Shown piece by piece: positions 35,469-43,554 of a stretch of 64,000 nt of DNA. Source of the DNA: Symbioplanes lichenis (GTDB taxonomy: Bacteria; Actinomycetota; Actinomycetes; Mycobacteriales; Micromonosporaceae); NCBI RefSeq assembly GCF_030709675.1, contig NZ_JAUZQD010000012.1, forward strand, positions 248,001 to 312,000, in the 5' to 3' direction. The notes beneath the pieces were generated by a model. The model ran no database searches, was not told the DNA's origin, and worked only from the letters and a program-made list of their open reading frames with translations. The position numbers were made by a program, and so were the translations under genes. Position 1 is the first letter of the stretch; each line of letters starts with the position of its first letter.

Positions 35469-35927
35469 ATGAAGAAGCTCGCTTCCAGGGTTGTCGTGAT
35501 GGCCGCAACAGTCATTGCCGGGCTTGCCCTGTCGGTCGCGCCGGCGTCAGCCGACGACTACGGCAACGGCGACGACCTGCACCTCGGCATTGCCAACAAG
35601 AACTGTGGGTACGCGACGTGCAGCTACTACGTCACTCGCGAGTCCACCAAGATGCTGGACGACTACTTCTCGAGGAACGGCCTGGGTGTCAATTCCACTA
35701 CCTTTGCGGTGTGTGGCGCGCTGGGCTATGTGACGTGGGGTGTCGGCGGCGCTTACTGTGAAGTCACGGCGATCATCGTCCAAGAGCAGACGAAACGCGC
35801 TGCCAATGATCACGGCCCGAAGGGCGCCTGCCTCAAGCTGACTGTCACCAACAGTCACGGGGTCGGACCGGAGATCCCGACCTATTGGTCCACCAACAAC
35901 GGCAAGTACTGCCACGACTTTTCCTGA
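35469..35927 (+). CDS. Secreted six-cysteine protein, unknown family
   Basis: About 152 residues. A clear Sec signal (KKLASRVVVMAATVIAGLALSVAPASA, cleaved about residue 32) leaves a mature protein of 120 residues with six Cys (NKNC, ATC, FAVC, AYC, KGAC, KYC), likely three disulfides. Gly/Tyr/Asn-rich and without recognised domain; it resembles small antimicrobial or wall-binding proteins only in size and cysteine number. The 376 bases before it have no other gene. A strong terminator follows. Confidence 0.7.
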   Translation: MKKLASRVVVMAATVIAGLALSVAPASADDYGNGDDLHLGIANKNCGYATCSYYVTRESTKMLDDYFSRNGLGVNSTTFAVCGALGYVTWGVGGAYCEVTAIIVQEQTKRAANDHGPKGACLKLTVTNSHGVGPEIPTYWSTNNGKYCHDFS

Positions 35928-35983
35928 CTGCTGCCGCTGCTCCAGTGACCCTTCGGTGGTATCTGCACGTGTCAACGCGTGCA

Positions 35984-36016
35984 GAAGCCCCCGGACCGTG
36001 GTGGTCCGGGGGCTTC
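35984..36016 (+). terminator. Intrinsic-type terminator
   Basis: Perfect 14-base arms (GAAGCCCCCGGACC / GGTCCGGGGGCTTC) with loop GTGGT, followed by TTCGGATTT. It serves the secreted protein gene and the convergent DUF916-like gene, whose stop lies 12 bases further on. Confidence 0.88.
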
Positions 36017-36027
36017 TTCGGATTTCG

Positions 36028-37080
36028 TTACGCGGGGAGCTGGGCTTCCTTCTCCTTGAGCGCCTGCTGCACAGCCTCCGCGACTCGGGCGTCCTCGCGC
36101 TGCTTGCGACGAGCACGGTTCCGGCGGGTCAGCACGATCGTCGCGATGACGGCGGCGACGAGGATGATCACCAGGATGGTGAGCGGCCACGGGACGGCCC
36201 ACGCGCTCGCGGTGGCCTTCACGGTGGCGAGCTGACTTGTCGAGCCCGACGGGTCGGTGATGAGGGGGGTCAGGGTGGCGGTCGCGGCGAGGCGGACGGC
36301 CGGGGAGACGTCCTTCAGGGGTACGGACATCTGCCACGTTTCGCCCGGGAGGAGCTCCGGCGGGGCGGCGATGTCCTTCGCGCGTACCTTGAACCAGCCG
36401 AACGGGCCCGAGAGCTCGACCCCCTGCTGCGCCGACAGCGTGGTGTTGCCCGTGTTGTGGATCGTGTAGTGCACGGTCGCGTCGCCGGCGGCGAAGGGGT
36501 TGGCGGTGCCGTGGAAGTTGATGCCCAGGTTGTCGATGCTCAGGGCGGGGGCGAGGTCGCCGCCGACGCGGAGTTTGATGCGGATGCCGAGGCGGCGTTC
36601 GACGCTGATGCTCTGGGACTGGTCGGGCTGGGTCAGTGACGTGACGATGCCGCCGACATAGTCGCCGGGTGTTGCGTTGTCGGGCACGGTGACCGCGAAG
36701 GGGACGGAGACCGTCTTGCCGGGCTGGACTGTCACGCGTACCTGGGCGGGCTTGGCCCATGTCCCGACCGCGACCGGCTTCGCTCCCTTGACCTGCAGGT
36801 CGAGCTGGCCGGTGTCGGTGGTGTAGCCGTCGGCCGTGTAGACGTCGAGGGCCAGCGGGGTCTTGCCGCGGTTGGCGACGATCATGGCGTCGTTCAGGGT
36901 GCCGCCGGGGTTGACGGCGTAGCTGTAGCTGGAGCGGTCGGCGCCGTAGCTGTTCGAGGCGGTTCGGACCGTCCAGGTGACGTCCCCTTCCTCTTTCTGC
37001 GCCAGCGCGGGGCCGGCGGTCAGACCGACGACAGCCGCGGCGGTGAGGACGGCCATGGCGGCGGTGCGGATGAGGGACAT
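36028..37080 (-). CDS. DUF916/WxL-interacting-like membrane surface protein
   Basis: About 350 residues. Sec signal (VGLTAGPALAQ), then two beta-sandwich stretches (WTVRTASNSYGADRSSY.., SVPFAVTVPDNATPGDYVGGIV), a second domain, a membrane helix (residues 295-318) and a basic/Gln-rich cytoplasmic tail. This layout matches actinobacterial relatives of the DUF916/DUF3324 proteins that partner WxL-domain proteins at the Gram-positive surface. It follows the WxL-like phosphatase gene by 53 bases on the same strand, so the pair is likely co-transcribed. Confidence 0.75.
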   Translation of the reverse strand: MSLIRTAAMAVLTAAAVVGLTAGPALAQKEEGDVTWTVRTASNSYGADRSSYSYAVNPGGTLNDAMIVANRGKTPLALDVYTADGYTTDTGQLDLQVKGAKPVAVGTWAKPAQVRVTVQPGKTVSVPFAVTVPDNATPGDYVGGIVTSLTQPDQSQSISVERRLGIRIKLRVGGDLAPALSIDNLGINFHGTANPFAAGDATVHYTIHNTGNTTLSAQQGVELSGPFGWFKVRAKDIAAPPELLPGETWQMSVPLKDVSPAVRLAATATLTPLITDPSGSTSQLATVKATASAWAVPWPLTILVIILVAAVIATIVLTRRNRARRKQREDARVAEAVQQALKEKEAQLPA

Positions 37081-37133
37081 CTTCTTCTCCGTCTATGAAA
37101 AAGGGGCGGACACACCGTGCCCGCCCCCGGAAA

Positions 37134-39095
37134 TCAGCTGCTCAGTGCGGTGATGGTGAGGGTGCCGCGGTAGGTGCCCTTGTCGGCGGTGTCCGGGATC
37201 TTCAGATCCAGGTCGGCGCCGATCTTGGCGGTGCCCTTGGCGTGGCCCTGCTCGGCGGAGGCGAGGTCACGCGAGACCGCGAGGCCCTGGCCGCCGTCGT
37301 CGTAGCCAGACTTGACCGGGGCGCCGACCTTGGCGCCGGCCCCGGCGGTGAGCACCTTCGGCGCCCAGCCCAGGTACGAGCCCGAGAAGGTCTTGTCGGC
37401 GTCCTTGAAGTCGCTCACGCTGGCCCCGATCGACCACGGCGCCTGCGTGCGGCGGGTGTCCGACACGAGGATCGGGTTGATCTCGCCGGTCGCGCCGAAG
37501 TACTGGCCGGCGTGCTCCTCGGCGGTGCCCAGGTCGACGAGGCCGTTGTAGCCGTCGATCGTCCAGCCGAACTCGCCGGGGGCGGCGGTCGGGACGTTGA
37601 CCTGGATCTGCTGACCGTCACCCTGGTAGGGGTGGATGGTCACCTTGTCGACGATCGAGCCGACCGGCTGGCCGGACTCGGTGTTGGAGCAGCTCAGGCC
37701 GCCCTCGACCGAGGCGTTCGGCGCGGCGCACGTACCGCTGCGCAGGTTCTGCACGACCAGCTTGTCGCTGCGGACCTGCACCTTGACGTACGAGCGGACG
37801 TGCTCCTGGTTCTGCACCGAGTTGTACCAGTAGTTCTCCGGCTTCAGCGGGTCGGCGCCGTTGCCGGCCCCGCTCGTGCCGCTGCTGTCCGGCTTGGTGA
37901 TGTCGTAGTACTTCGAGCCGGAGGCCGAGTTCGCCGTCATGTAGATGACGCCGCCGGGGCCGACGAAGACGTCCGAGTCGCCGGGCTTCTCGTCCGGGTT
38001 GGCCTTCGCGCCGTTCTTGATCTCGTAGCTGCGGGTGTAGACGTGGTCGTGACCCTGCAGGACCAGGTCGACGCCCAGCTTCGAGAAGGTGGCGGGGAAG
38101 TCGACCCGGCGCACCTTGTTGTCGGCGTCCTTGGCGTGCGAGGCGGCCGAGTAGATCGAGTGGTGGTAGACCAGCACGGTCCACTTGGCGTCGCCGCCGT
38201 GCTTGTTGATGACGTCGGTGACGTAGGCCACGTGGGCCGCGTCGCCGCCGCCACCGGTCGACGTCTGGTAGGAGTTGCTGTTCAGGTCGATGAACAGCGT
38301 GTCCTTGTAGACGTACCAGTAGTCGCCGCCCGAGGTGTTGGACGACGGCTGGCCGTTCGCGTAGTACGCGGCCGAGCGGTCCGAGTTCGGGGTGTAGAAG
38401 TGCTGCTCGTACGCCTTGCCGCCGACATCGTGGTTACCGATGGTGGCCGCCCACGGGTAGCTCTTCAGCTGCTGGGGAGCGAGGAACGCGTCCCACTGGG
38501 CCTCGGTGTTGGCCGTCTCGACCTGGTCGCCGCCGGAGACCAGGAGCTCGGCGTCGGGGTTCGCGGCGAGCGACACGTTGACGGTGTCGACCCAGCCGGC
38601 CTGGTCCTTGGCCACGTTGCCGGAGGCGCCGATCTGCGGGTCGCCGTAGAACAGGAAGTCGTAGTCGCCCTCGAAGTCCTGCGTCTTGAAGGTGTACGCC
38701 GGCGACCAGCCGTCGGCGTCGCTGCCGACCCGGTACGAGTAGGCGGTGTTCTCCTTGAGACCGGTGATGGTCGCGTGCCGGTTGAAGCCGCCGCTCGTGG
38801 CGATGTTCGCCCCACCGAGCGCGGCGAAGGTCGCGGCGGACGCCGGGAATTCGCCGTTGGTGACGGCGGACGTGGGAGCCAGCTGGACCGACTGCGCGGT
38901 GTCGACCGGGGTGTACCAGGTGACGATGCGCTGCTGCTCGGTGGCGCCGACGCCCAGGACGATGCTGGTGGGCGGGGTCGCGTCGGCGGCGAGGGCGGGC
39001 GCGGCCAGGCCGGAGCCCAGGGCCACGGTCAGGCCCAGCGCCACCGCGGTGGCCCCGGCGGCCACGCGACGACGCTGTGTTTTGGTGGATCTCAT
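37134..39095 (-). CDS. Secreted metallophosphatase with WxL-like C-terminal domain
   Basis: About 653 residues. Sec signal (residues 1-37), an Fn3-like N-terminal domain (43-140) as in purple acid phosphatases, and a metallophosphoesterase core with D152 (GDPQIG), D190 (SGGDQVE), N221-H222 (GNHD), H311-H312 and H349/H351 (GHDH). Residues 495-653 resemble a WxL surface-attachment domain: ILVSDTRRTQAPWSIGAS, LGWAPKVL, and the ending DTADKGTYRGTLTITAL. It likely stays at the cell surface with the DUF916-like partner. Two 11-base PHO-box repeats lie 48-69 bases upstream. Substrate range unknown. Confidence 0.85.
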   Translation of the reverse strand: MRSTKTQRRRVAAGATAVALGLTVALGSGLAAPALAADATPPTSIVLGVGATEQQRIVTWYTPVDTAQSVQLAPTSAVTNGEFPASAATFAALGGANIATSGGFNRHATITGLKENTAYSYRVGSDADGWSPAYTFKTQDFEGDYDFLFYGDPQIGASGNVAKDQAGWVDTVNVSLAANPDAELLVSGGDQVETANTEAQWDAFLAPQQLKSYPWAATIGNHDVGGKAYEQHFYTPNSDRSAAYYANGQPSSNTSGGDYWYVYKDTLFIDLNSNSYQTSTGGGGDAAHVAYVTDVINKHGGDAKWTVLVYHHSIYSAASHAKDADNKVRRVDFPATFSKLGVDLVLQGHDHVYTRSYEIKNGAKANPDEKPGDSDVFVGPGGVIYMTANSASGSKYYDITKPDSSGTSGAGNGADPLKPENYWYNSVQNQEHVRSYVKVQVRSDKLVVQNLRSGTCAAPNASVEGGLSCSNTESGQPVGSIVDKVTIHPYQGDGQQIQVNVPTAAPGEFGWTIDGYNGLVDLGTAEEHAGQYFGATGEINPILVSDTRRTQAPWSIGASVSDFKDADKTFSGSYLGWAPKVLTAGAGAKVGAPVKSGYDDGGQGLAVSRDLASAEQGHAKGTAKIGADLDLKIPDTADKGTYRGTLTITALSS

Positions 39096-39142
39096 GAGGG
39101 GTCCGTCCTCTGTCAGGAAACGTGCACGATCAAGCTTTAGGC

Positions 39143-39164
39143 GGACCGTGAACGCCGCGTGAAC
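39143..39164 (-). promoter_or_regulatory. PHO-box-like direct repeats before WxL phosphatase
   Basis: Read on the minus strand, GTTCACGCGGC and GTTCACGGTCC are two adjacent 11-base direct repeat units matching the Streptomyces PhoP unit GTTCACC-N4. They end 48 bases before the phosphatase start, a usual promoter position. Confidence 0.6.
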
Positions 39165-39199
39165 AAGATCAAGATCGGGAGTGGAGCGTCCCGGAAGAC

Positions 39200-40333
39200 C
39201 TAGGCTCCGACCAGGCGCTGGACGAACCAGACCAGCCCCATGACGGACACACCGGCGGAAATCGCAACGGTGGCGCGGCGGCCGGCCCGGGGTGCGCGCC
39301 GGCGGAGCAGCATCAGCAGCGGGCAGACGACGGCGATGATGCTCAATTGGACGACTTCGATGCCGACGTTGAAGACGACCAGTGACCAGAGCAGCGTCCA
39401 CGACCAGGCCTCGTCGATCCCGAGCGCGCCGGCGAAGCCGAGGCCGTGCACGAGCCCGAAACCGAAGACGACCGCGAGCCGGCCCCATCCGGTGCTTTCC
39501 TCGTTCCGTTTCCACAGGCCCCAGGCGGCGACCACGGCAATGGAGAGCGCGATGACCGGTTCGACGACCTTGGCGGGTACGTCCACCAGTCCCAGCGCGG
39601 CGAGAACGAACGTCACGGAATGCGCCACGGTGAAGCTCGTGGCGGCGAGCACGATTTCCTTGAGCCGTCGCGAGCCGGCGATCAGGGCGAGCACGAACAG
39701 AATATGGTCGATGCCGAAGAGCAGATGCTCGGCGCCGAGGAGAAAGAACTCGCCGAAGCGCTCGTACCACGTCTGCCCGATCGAGAACTCGGTGTGATTG
39801 CGATCGAGCGCCGCGCTGCCACTCGCGCCGCCGAGGTCGTACGTGACGATGGTCTTGACGTCCTTGATGTAGCCCTCGCTGTCGGGAAACAGCTCCGCCC
39901 GGATCTCGTGATTGTCGCCAGGACAATTCCAATCCAAATTCAGGACGGTGTACGGCACCCCTTCGCGCTCGGTCATCGTGAAGTCGCCGGCACGGGTGGC
40001 CGTACAGGCGTCGATCGTGAATCGTTCCGTGACGTAGCGCACCGCGTTGTCCGCGTGGGCGTTGAGGGCCGCGGCCATGCCGTTGGTGTCGCCGGCCTCG
40101 AAGGCGGGAGTGCCCGACCGGAACAGTGGGTCGTCGCGTTGCGTGTCGGCGGCCGAGACGAGGAACAGGTCGTACTCGAGTTCCAGCTTCGTCCGCACAT
40201 GCCCCTCGTCGCCGGCCGTGATGTCCGCGTAGACGGTCGACGAGAAGCCGTGCGCCAGCGCGGGCTGGGCATTCAGCAGGGAGAACGCTGTCGCAGCGAC
40301 CCCCAGTGCGATGACGGAGATGCGTCGCAACAT
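39200..40333 (-). CDS. HupE/UreJ_2-like membrane protein with external N-terminal domain
   Basis: About 377 residues. Signal peptide (SLLNAQPALAHGF), an extracytoplasmic domain of about 170 residues with two Cys, then six or seven helices of HupE/UreJ_2 type: LLGAEHLLFGIDHILFVLALIAG, FTVAHSVTFVLAALG, FGFGLVHGLGFAGAL. The conserved His residues within the helices suggest metal (nickel or other) handling, but no hydrogenase or urease genes are near. GAAGGAG precedes the ATG. It is followed by the WxL phosphatase gene, with 104 bases between; a PHO-box-like array lies upstream. Confidence 0.85.
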   Translation of the reverse strand: MLRRISVIALGVAATAFSLLNAQPALAHGFSSTVYADITAGDEGHVRTKLELEYDLFLVSAADTQRDDPLFRSGTPAFEAGDTNGMAAALNAHADNAVRYVTERFTIDACTATRAGDFTMTEREGVPYTVLNLDWNCPGDNHEIRAELFPDSEGYIKDVKTIVTYDLGGASGSAALDRNHTEFSIGQTWYERFGEFFLLGAEHLLFGIDHILFVLALIAGSRRLKEIVLAATSFTVAHSVTFVLAALGLVDVPAKVVEPVIALSIAVVAAWGLWKRNEESTGWGRLAVVFGFGLVHGLGFAGALGIDEAWSWTLLWSLVVFNVGIEVVQLSIIAVVCPLLMLLRRRAPRAGRRATVAISAGVSVMGLVWFVQRLVGA

Positions 40334-40372
40334 GGTGCTCCTTCACTTGGCCAGAGCACGTTCCATGCCGGG

Positions 40373-40401
40373 GGTGAACGCGAGAAGACCGTTCGGCGAA
40401 C
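40373..40401 (-). promoter_or_regulatory. Three-unit PHO-box-like array
   Basis: On the minus strand, GTTCGCC, GGTCTTC and GTTCACC occur at exactly 11-base spacing (40401, 40390, 40379), resembling PhoP direct-repeat units. It lies 40-68 bases upstream of the HupE-like gene and about 63 bases upstream of the divergent lipoprotein gene, and could serve both. Confidence 0.55.
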
Positions 40402-40463
40402 CGACGGCGACAAGCTGCCAAGATCACTTAGCGGAGGCCCCGATCTCGGATAAGACTGCCTCC

Positions 40464-41120
40464 GTGCGTCCCTTCCTCCGTGCCTCGGCTCTGGTCACCG
40501 CTGTGCTCCTCACCGGGTGCGGCTCCGGCGACGCGTGGCCCGAGCCGCGGCCCTTGCCTCCCGCGGTGGGCGCGCTCGGGGCGGGCTTCGTCACGGGCAC
40601 CCCGGCGCCCGAGGCCACGATCACGCCCGCGCCGGGCTCGTGGGACGGCGTCCGGCCGCCGGTCGGCTACCGGGTGGTGCTGCTCACCAAGGGCACCGAC
40701 GCGCCGACGACTGCGCTGGTCACGGCGGTGAAGGAGTGGGCGGGCGCCGTCGATGCCGACCTTCGGGTGGTCACGGCCGGGCATGATCCCGTACCGGACA
40801 TCGTCAAGGCCATGGACATGCACCCGGACCTGATCGTCAGCGCCGGCAACGACCTGATCGACCCGCTCGCCCTCGTCACCCCGAACCACCTCGACCAGCA
40901 GTTCCTGGTCGTCGGGGCCGAGCTGGCCGAGCCGACCCACAACGTGACCTCGGTCGACTGGGCGGGCGCGTCGTTCCGCGGTGAGGGGCTGGGCTCGGCT
41001 TCCACGTACGACCCGGCGTCCTTCACCGCCGCCCGCTGCGCCGACGCGATCCGGGCGGGCGTGGCAGCCGTACTCTCGAAATTGACCGGAATCGTCATCT
41101 GGCTGACCCCTCGTCAATGA
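40464..41120 (+). CDS. BMP/PnrA-like lipoprotein
   Basis: About 218 residues. Lipobox VLLTGC, a Pro-rich spacer, then a periplasmic-binding-protein-like domain: RVVLLTKGTDAPTTALVTAVKEW, PDIVKAMDMHPDLIVSAGNDLID, FLVVGAELAEP, ending FTAARCADAIRAGVAAVLS. This resembles basic-membrane-protein/PnrA lipoproteins but is shorter than the usual 330 residues, so it may have lost part of the fold. GTG 40464 lies 7 bases after TAAGAC and may be leaderless. No transporter genes adjoin. Confidence 0.65.
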   Translation: MRPFLRASALVTAVLLTGCGSGDAWPEPRPLPPAVGALGAGFVTGTPAPEATITPAPGSWDGVRPPVGYRVVLLTKGTDAPTTALVTAVKEWAGAVDADLRVVTAGHDPVPDIVKAMDMHPDLIVSAGNDLIDPLALVTPNHLDQQFLVVGAELAEPTHNVTSVDWAGASFRGEGLGSASTYDPASFTAARCADAIRAGVAAVLSKLTGIVIWLTPRQ

Positions 41121-41144
41121 ACGCGACCTGAACGTCCGGTGTGG
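41116..41144 (+). promoter_or_regulatory. Weak PHO-box-like repeats before RTX gene
   Basis: AATGAAC (41116), CCTGAAC (41127) and GGTGTGG (41138) are spaced exactly 11 bases and resemble the complementary PHO unit GGTGAAC, the first two at 5 of 7 bases. They overlap the end of the lipoprotein gene and lie 59 bases before the RTX protein. Weak on its own; two better sites occur within 2 kb. Confidence 0.35.
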
Positions 41145-41202
41145 ACAAGATGGCCGACCGGATTACGCTGCTTCCCTCAAATCACCCACGGGGGTAGCCG
41201 AA

Positions 41203-41970
41203 ATGATCCGTTTCCTGACATCCATCGGCATCGGCACCGCGGCCGCGCTCTTCGCCGCCGCCCTGCCCGCCCAGGCCGCCGCGGCCACGTCGACCGTCAC
41301 GCAGTCCGGCGGCATCATCACCTTCAAGGCCGCCAAGGGCAAGAACACCGTCGTCATCACCGGCGACGGCGAGAACCCGGTCATCTTCGCCGACCGCCAG
41401 CCCATCAAGGCGGGCAAGGGCTGCGTGCAATTCCCGGGCGAAAAGAACAAGGCCATCTGCGGCGCCGCGAAGAAGGTCAAGGAAATCCGCGTCTACGCCT
41501 ACGACGGCAACGACTCGGTCATCAACAAGATCTACAGCATCGGCATGGTCGCCTTCGGCGGCACCGGCGACGACACCCTGGTCGGGGAGGACGCCAGCGA
41601 CTCCCTCTACGGCGGCCCGGGCAACGACCGCATCTGGGGCAGCTGGGGCAACGACATCCTCCACGGCGAGGCCGGCAACGACATGCTCGACGGCGGCTTC
41701 GGCAACGACACCCTCTGGGCCGGCCCGGGCAACGACCAGCTCAACGGCAAGTGGAACAACGACATCCTCTACGGCGGCACCGGCAACGACACCATCGACG
41801 GCGGCGAGAACGGCGACCGCAGCTACGGCCAAGATGGCAACGACAAGCTCACCGACGTCAACGACTTCGGCTGGGGCAACGAATACGACTTCCTGAGCGG
41901 CGGCGCCAAGACCGACACCTGCACCGCCCAGCCCGGCGACGACATCGTCGAGTGCGAGGCCACCTCCTGA
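41203..41970 (+). CDS. Secreted RTX-type calcium-binding protein
   Basis: About 255 residues. Sec signal (LFAAALPAQAAAA), a mixed domain of 90 residues with two Cys, then seven or so calcium-binding nonapeptide repeats: GGTGDDTLVG, GGPGNDRIWG, GEAGNDMLDG, GGFGNDTLWA, GGTGNDTIDG. A C-terminal Cys pair (DTCTAQPGDDIVEC) closes it. Such repeats fold on calcium outside the cell. It is short and without a catalytic domain; perhaps a matrix or wall protein. A GC hairpin (42009-42025) follows. Confidence 0.83.
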   Translation: MIRFLTSIGIGTAAALFAAALPAQAAAATSTVTQSGGIITFKAAKGKNTVVITGDGENPVIFADRQPIKAGKGCVQFPGEKNKAICGAAKKVKEIRVYAYDGNDSVINKIYSIGMVAFGGTGDDTLVGEDASDSLYGGPGNDRIWGSWGNDILHGEAGNDMLDGGFGNDTLWAGPGNDQLNGKWNNDILYGGTGNDTIDGGENGDRSYGQDGNDKLTDVNDFGWGNEYDFLSGGAKTDTCTAQPGDDIVECEATS

Positions 41971-42008
41971 CCGCAACTATGTGAAGAGCGGCACCGCGCC
42001 GCTGAGCC

Positions 42009-42025
42009 CTCGCCCCGGGGGCGAG
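42009..42025 (+). terminator. Possible terminator after RTX gene
   Basis: CTCGCCCCGGGGGCGAG forms 8-base arms around one base, 39 bases after the RTX stop and just before the tRNA-Lys promoter. TAACCT at 42031-42036 is a likely tRNA -10. Confidence 0.45.
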
Positions 42026-42045
42026 TCAGGTAACCTGATCGGCGC

Positions 42046-42117
42046 GGGCCGCTAGCTCAATGGCAGAGCTGTGGACTTTTAATCCATAGGTTCAGGGTTC
42101 GAGTCCCTGGCGGCCCA
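42046..42117 (+). tRNA. tRNA-Lys (UUU)
   Basis: A 72-base cloverleaf: acceptor stem GGGCCGC pairs with GCGGCCC, anticodon loop CTTTTAA with anticodon TTT between TGGA/TCCA stems, T-loop GGTTCGAGTCC. The discriminator base is A and CCA is not encoded. Its 3' half from 42083 is repeated at 45022, marking integration of a mobile element. Confidence 0.95.
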
Positions 42118-42133
42118 CTCACACGCAGGTCAG
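42083..42133 (+). repeat. attL: left copy of 51-bp integration repeat
   Basis: TCCATAGGTTCAGGGTTC.. through ..CACACGCAGGTCAG, covering the tRNA-Lys 3' half and 16 bases beyond. Matches attR at 47 of 51 positions. Confidence 0.85.
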
Positions 42134-42172
42134 CTGGCCTGCCGCAGCCGGTGAAGATCGGCGGGGCGGCGC

Positions 42173-42192
42173 GTACAGCAGCGAAGTACAGC
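42173..42192 (+). repeat. Left arm-type repeat pair
   Basis: GTACAGC at 42173-42179 and at 42186-42192, period 13, as in the right end at 44916. Two same-spaced copies at each end of the element are typical of integrase arm-binding sites. Confidence 0.5.
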
Positions 42193-42205
42193 GGTAGGCC
42201 CTGCA

Positions 42206-42331
42206 TCACTGGTCCAGCGACTCTCCGGGTCGCTTGAGCGCGGCGCGGGTGGCAGCTGACGAGACCACGGTGTAGATGTCCATCGTGATCGAAAACTGAG
42301 CGTGTCTCAGGATCTGCATCGCCACCCCAGG
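42206..42331 (-). pseudogene. Integrase C-terminal remnant
   Basis: Reads PGVAMQILRHAQFSITMDIYTVVSSAATRAAL, matching the end of tyrosine-recombinase catalytic domains. IYT holds the nucleophilic Tyr and LRHAQ is the place of the LGHS motif. Everything upstream of residue 40 or so is lost. It lies right by attL, as an integrase gene should, so the element can no longer move by itself. Confidence 0.72.
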
Positions 42332-42857
42332 TAGGAAGTACTCCGGTAAGGCAATCGGTAAGACGCTACTTTCTCCTCGGGGAGGAACTAGGCCGACGAG
42401 AGGGCCGCCGGTAGGTCCGACTCGATGCTTGGAGTACGAACGAGCGGCTTCATGCGTACTACCGCAGCGTTGGTCTCGAGCACGTCCATACACACAGCTA
42501 CGCACACCGGGGGTCGTAAGCCCTGTTCCAACGCGAGATCCGCGACATCCCCGATCCGTCCGAGACGCGCTTCTGGGTGAGCTCGCTCCCAATAATCGGT
42601 GAGAACTTTCTATACGGGTTCAAGGCGGCCCGCTTCGCAGGCCGCTCGCGCCGCCCAGCAGGGCCGGGCCGGAGGCCCGCCGCTCGGGGCCCCGCGCCCG
42701 GCCGCTTCGCTGGGCGCACCCCGGCGGTTCCAGCCCAGCGGCGGGCGCGACATACAAGGAAGCCCCGGGCCGCCGAAGTAGCCGGCAGTTCCGGGGCGTT
42801 CTGATTAGCGGCGGCATGATGCCTCCGGCGGGGACTCCGATCTCTGGGATGGGGTGC
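42332..42857. other. Gene-free GC-rich part of the element
   Basis: No convincing gene. From 42628 to 42770 the sequence is dense in short GC foldbacks around GCTTCGC loops. Short coding-like stretches on both strands lack family similarity. Confidence 0.4.
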
Positions 42858-42994
42858 CATCCCGTCAACCTCCGTCCAGGCGAAGCCGAGCAGATAGGGC
42901 CTGCCTGGTCAAGGTCGGTCAGACATCGGGTGCTCCACCTTGCCCAGGCAGGCCCTATCTGCCCCACGATGTGTGGACGAAGGCCGACGGGATG
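42858..42994. repeat. Large foldback (58-bp inverted arms)
   Basis: Arms 42858-42915 and 42937-42994, exactly equal in length and without gaps, around a 21-base loop. The inner 25 bases match at 24, the outermost 9 (CATCCCGTC/GACGGGATG) match perfectly, and the section between is partly conserved. It lies just downstream of the ImmA gene stop. It could be a decayed foldback/MITE-like element or a long structured RNA. Confidence 0.7.
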
Positions 42995-43022
42995 GGCAGT
43001 GGTATGCAGGCGCAACCGAGCG

Positions 43023-43553
43023 CTAGATCCAACCGGTAATAAGGTTCAAATTCACGAGTCGATATCCCATAGCGTCGGTACTAACGTCGAATACAGAAGC
43101 AAGCTTCTGGACCGCCCTGTCCCGGTCGAAGTCCCGAATTCGCTTCATTGCGTTACTCAGCTCACGCTCGACCGCGTCGGCAGGCATGAGCAGGGCCGCA
43201 GCAAAGGCATTTGCCTCGATTTCTTCCTGGTCCGTACCGAGTGCTGAGATCTCGTTGCGACGGCTTACTAGGATCGAATGATCCACGATTAGGGGCTTGT
43301 GATGTAGAAGTAGGTGGCCGAGTTCATGAGCAATAGTGAAGCGCTGCCTTCTCGGATGCGTCGACGAATTGACACCAATAATCCGTGTTTCGCCTTGGCT
43401 TAACGCAAAGCCGGACTCATTCCCGCTAAACTCGTTCCTGGCAACGACAATTCCTTCGGCCAGAGCGAGCTTTTCGACGTCTATAGGCGGGCGCAGTGAT
43501 TTGTGTTGACGGAGGAAAGCTTCCGCCTTAGCCTCGATTTCACGGCGCAACAT
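43023..43553 (-). CDS. ImmA/IrrE metallo-endopeptidase
   Basis: About 176 residues. Zinc motif HELGH (H76, E77, H80) with a third ligand near E113 in EIEANAFAAALLMP, as in ImmA/IrrE peptidases. Those proteases cleave a partner XRE repressor after DNA damage and derepress mobile-element genes. ATG with GAGGAGG 8-14 bases upstream. Adjacent to the XRE gene with 1 base between; the cognate pair is transcribed together. Base composition is less GC-rich than the chromosome. Confidence 0.92.
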   Translation of the reverse strand: MLRREIEAKAEAFLRQHKSLRPPIDVEKLALAEGIVVARNEFSGNESGFALSQGETRIIGVNSSTHPRRQRFTIAHELGHLLLHHKPLIVDHSILVSRRNEISALGTDQEEIEANAFAAALLMPADAVERELSNAMKRIRDFDRDRAVQKLASVFDVSTDAMGYRLVNLNLITGWI

Positions 43554-43554
43554 A

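Noticed and set aside
39096..40427. N-terminal extension of the WxL phosphatase frame to 40427
   Set aside because: It lies opposite or across the HupE-like gene and has no protein-like pattern; the signal peptide at 39095 fixes the start.
42046..42117. Second tRNA at the right repeat (45022)
   Set aside because: Only the 3' half is present and the T-stem is disrupted by transitions.
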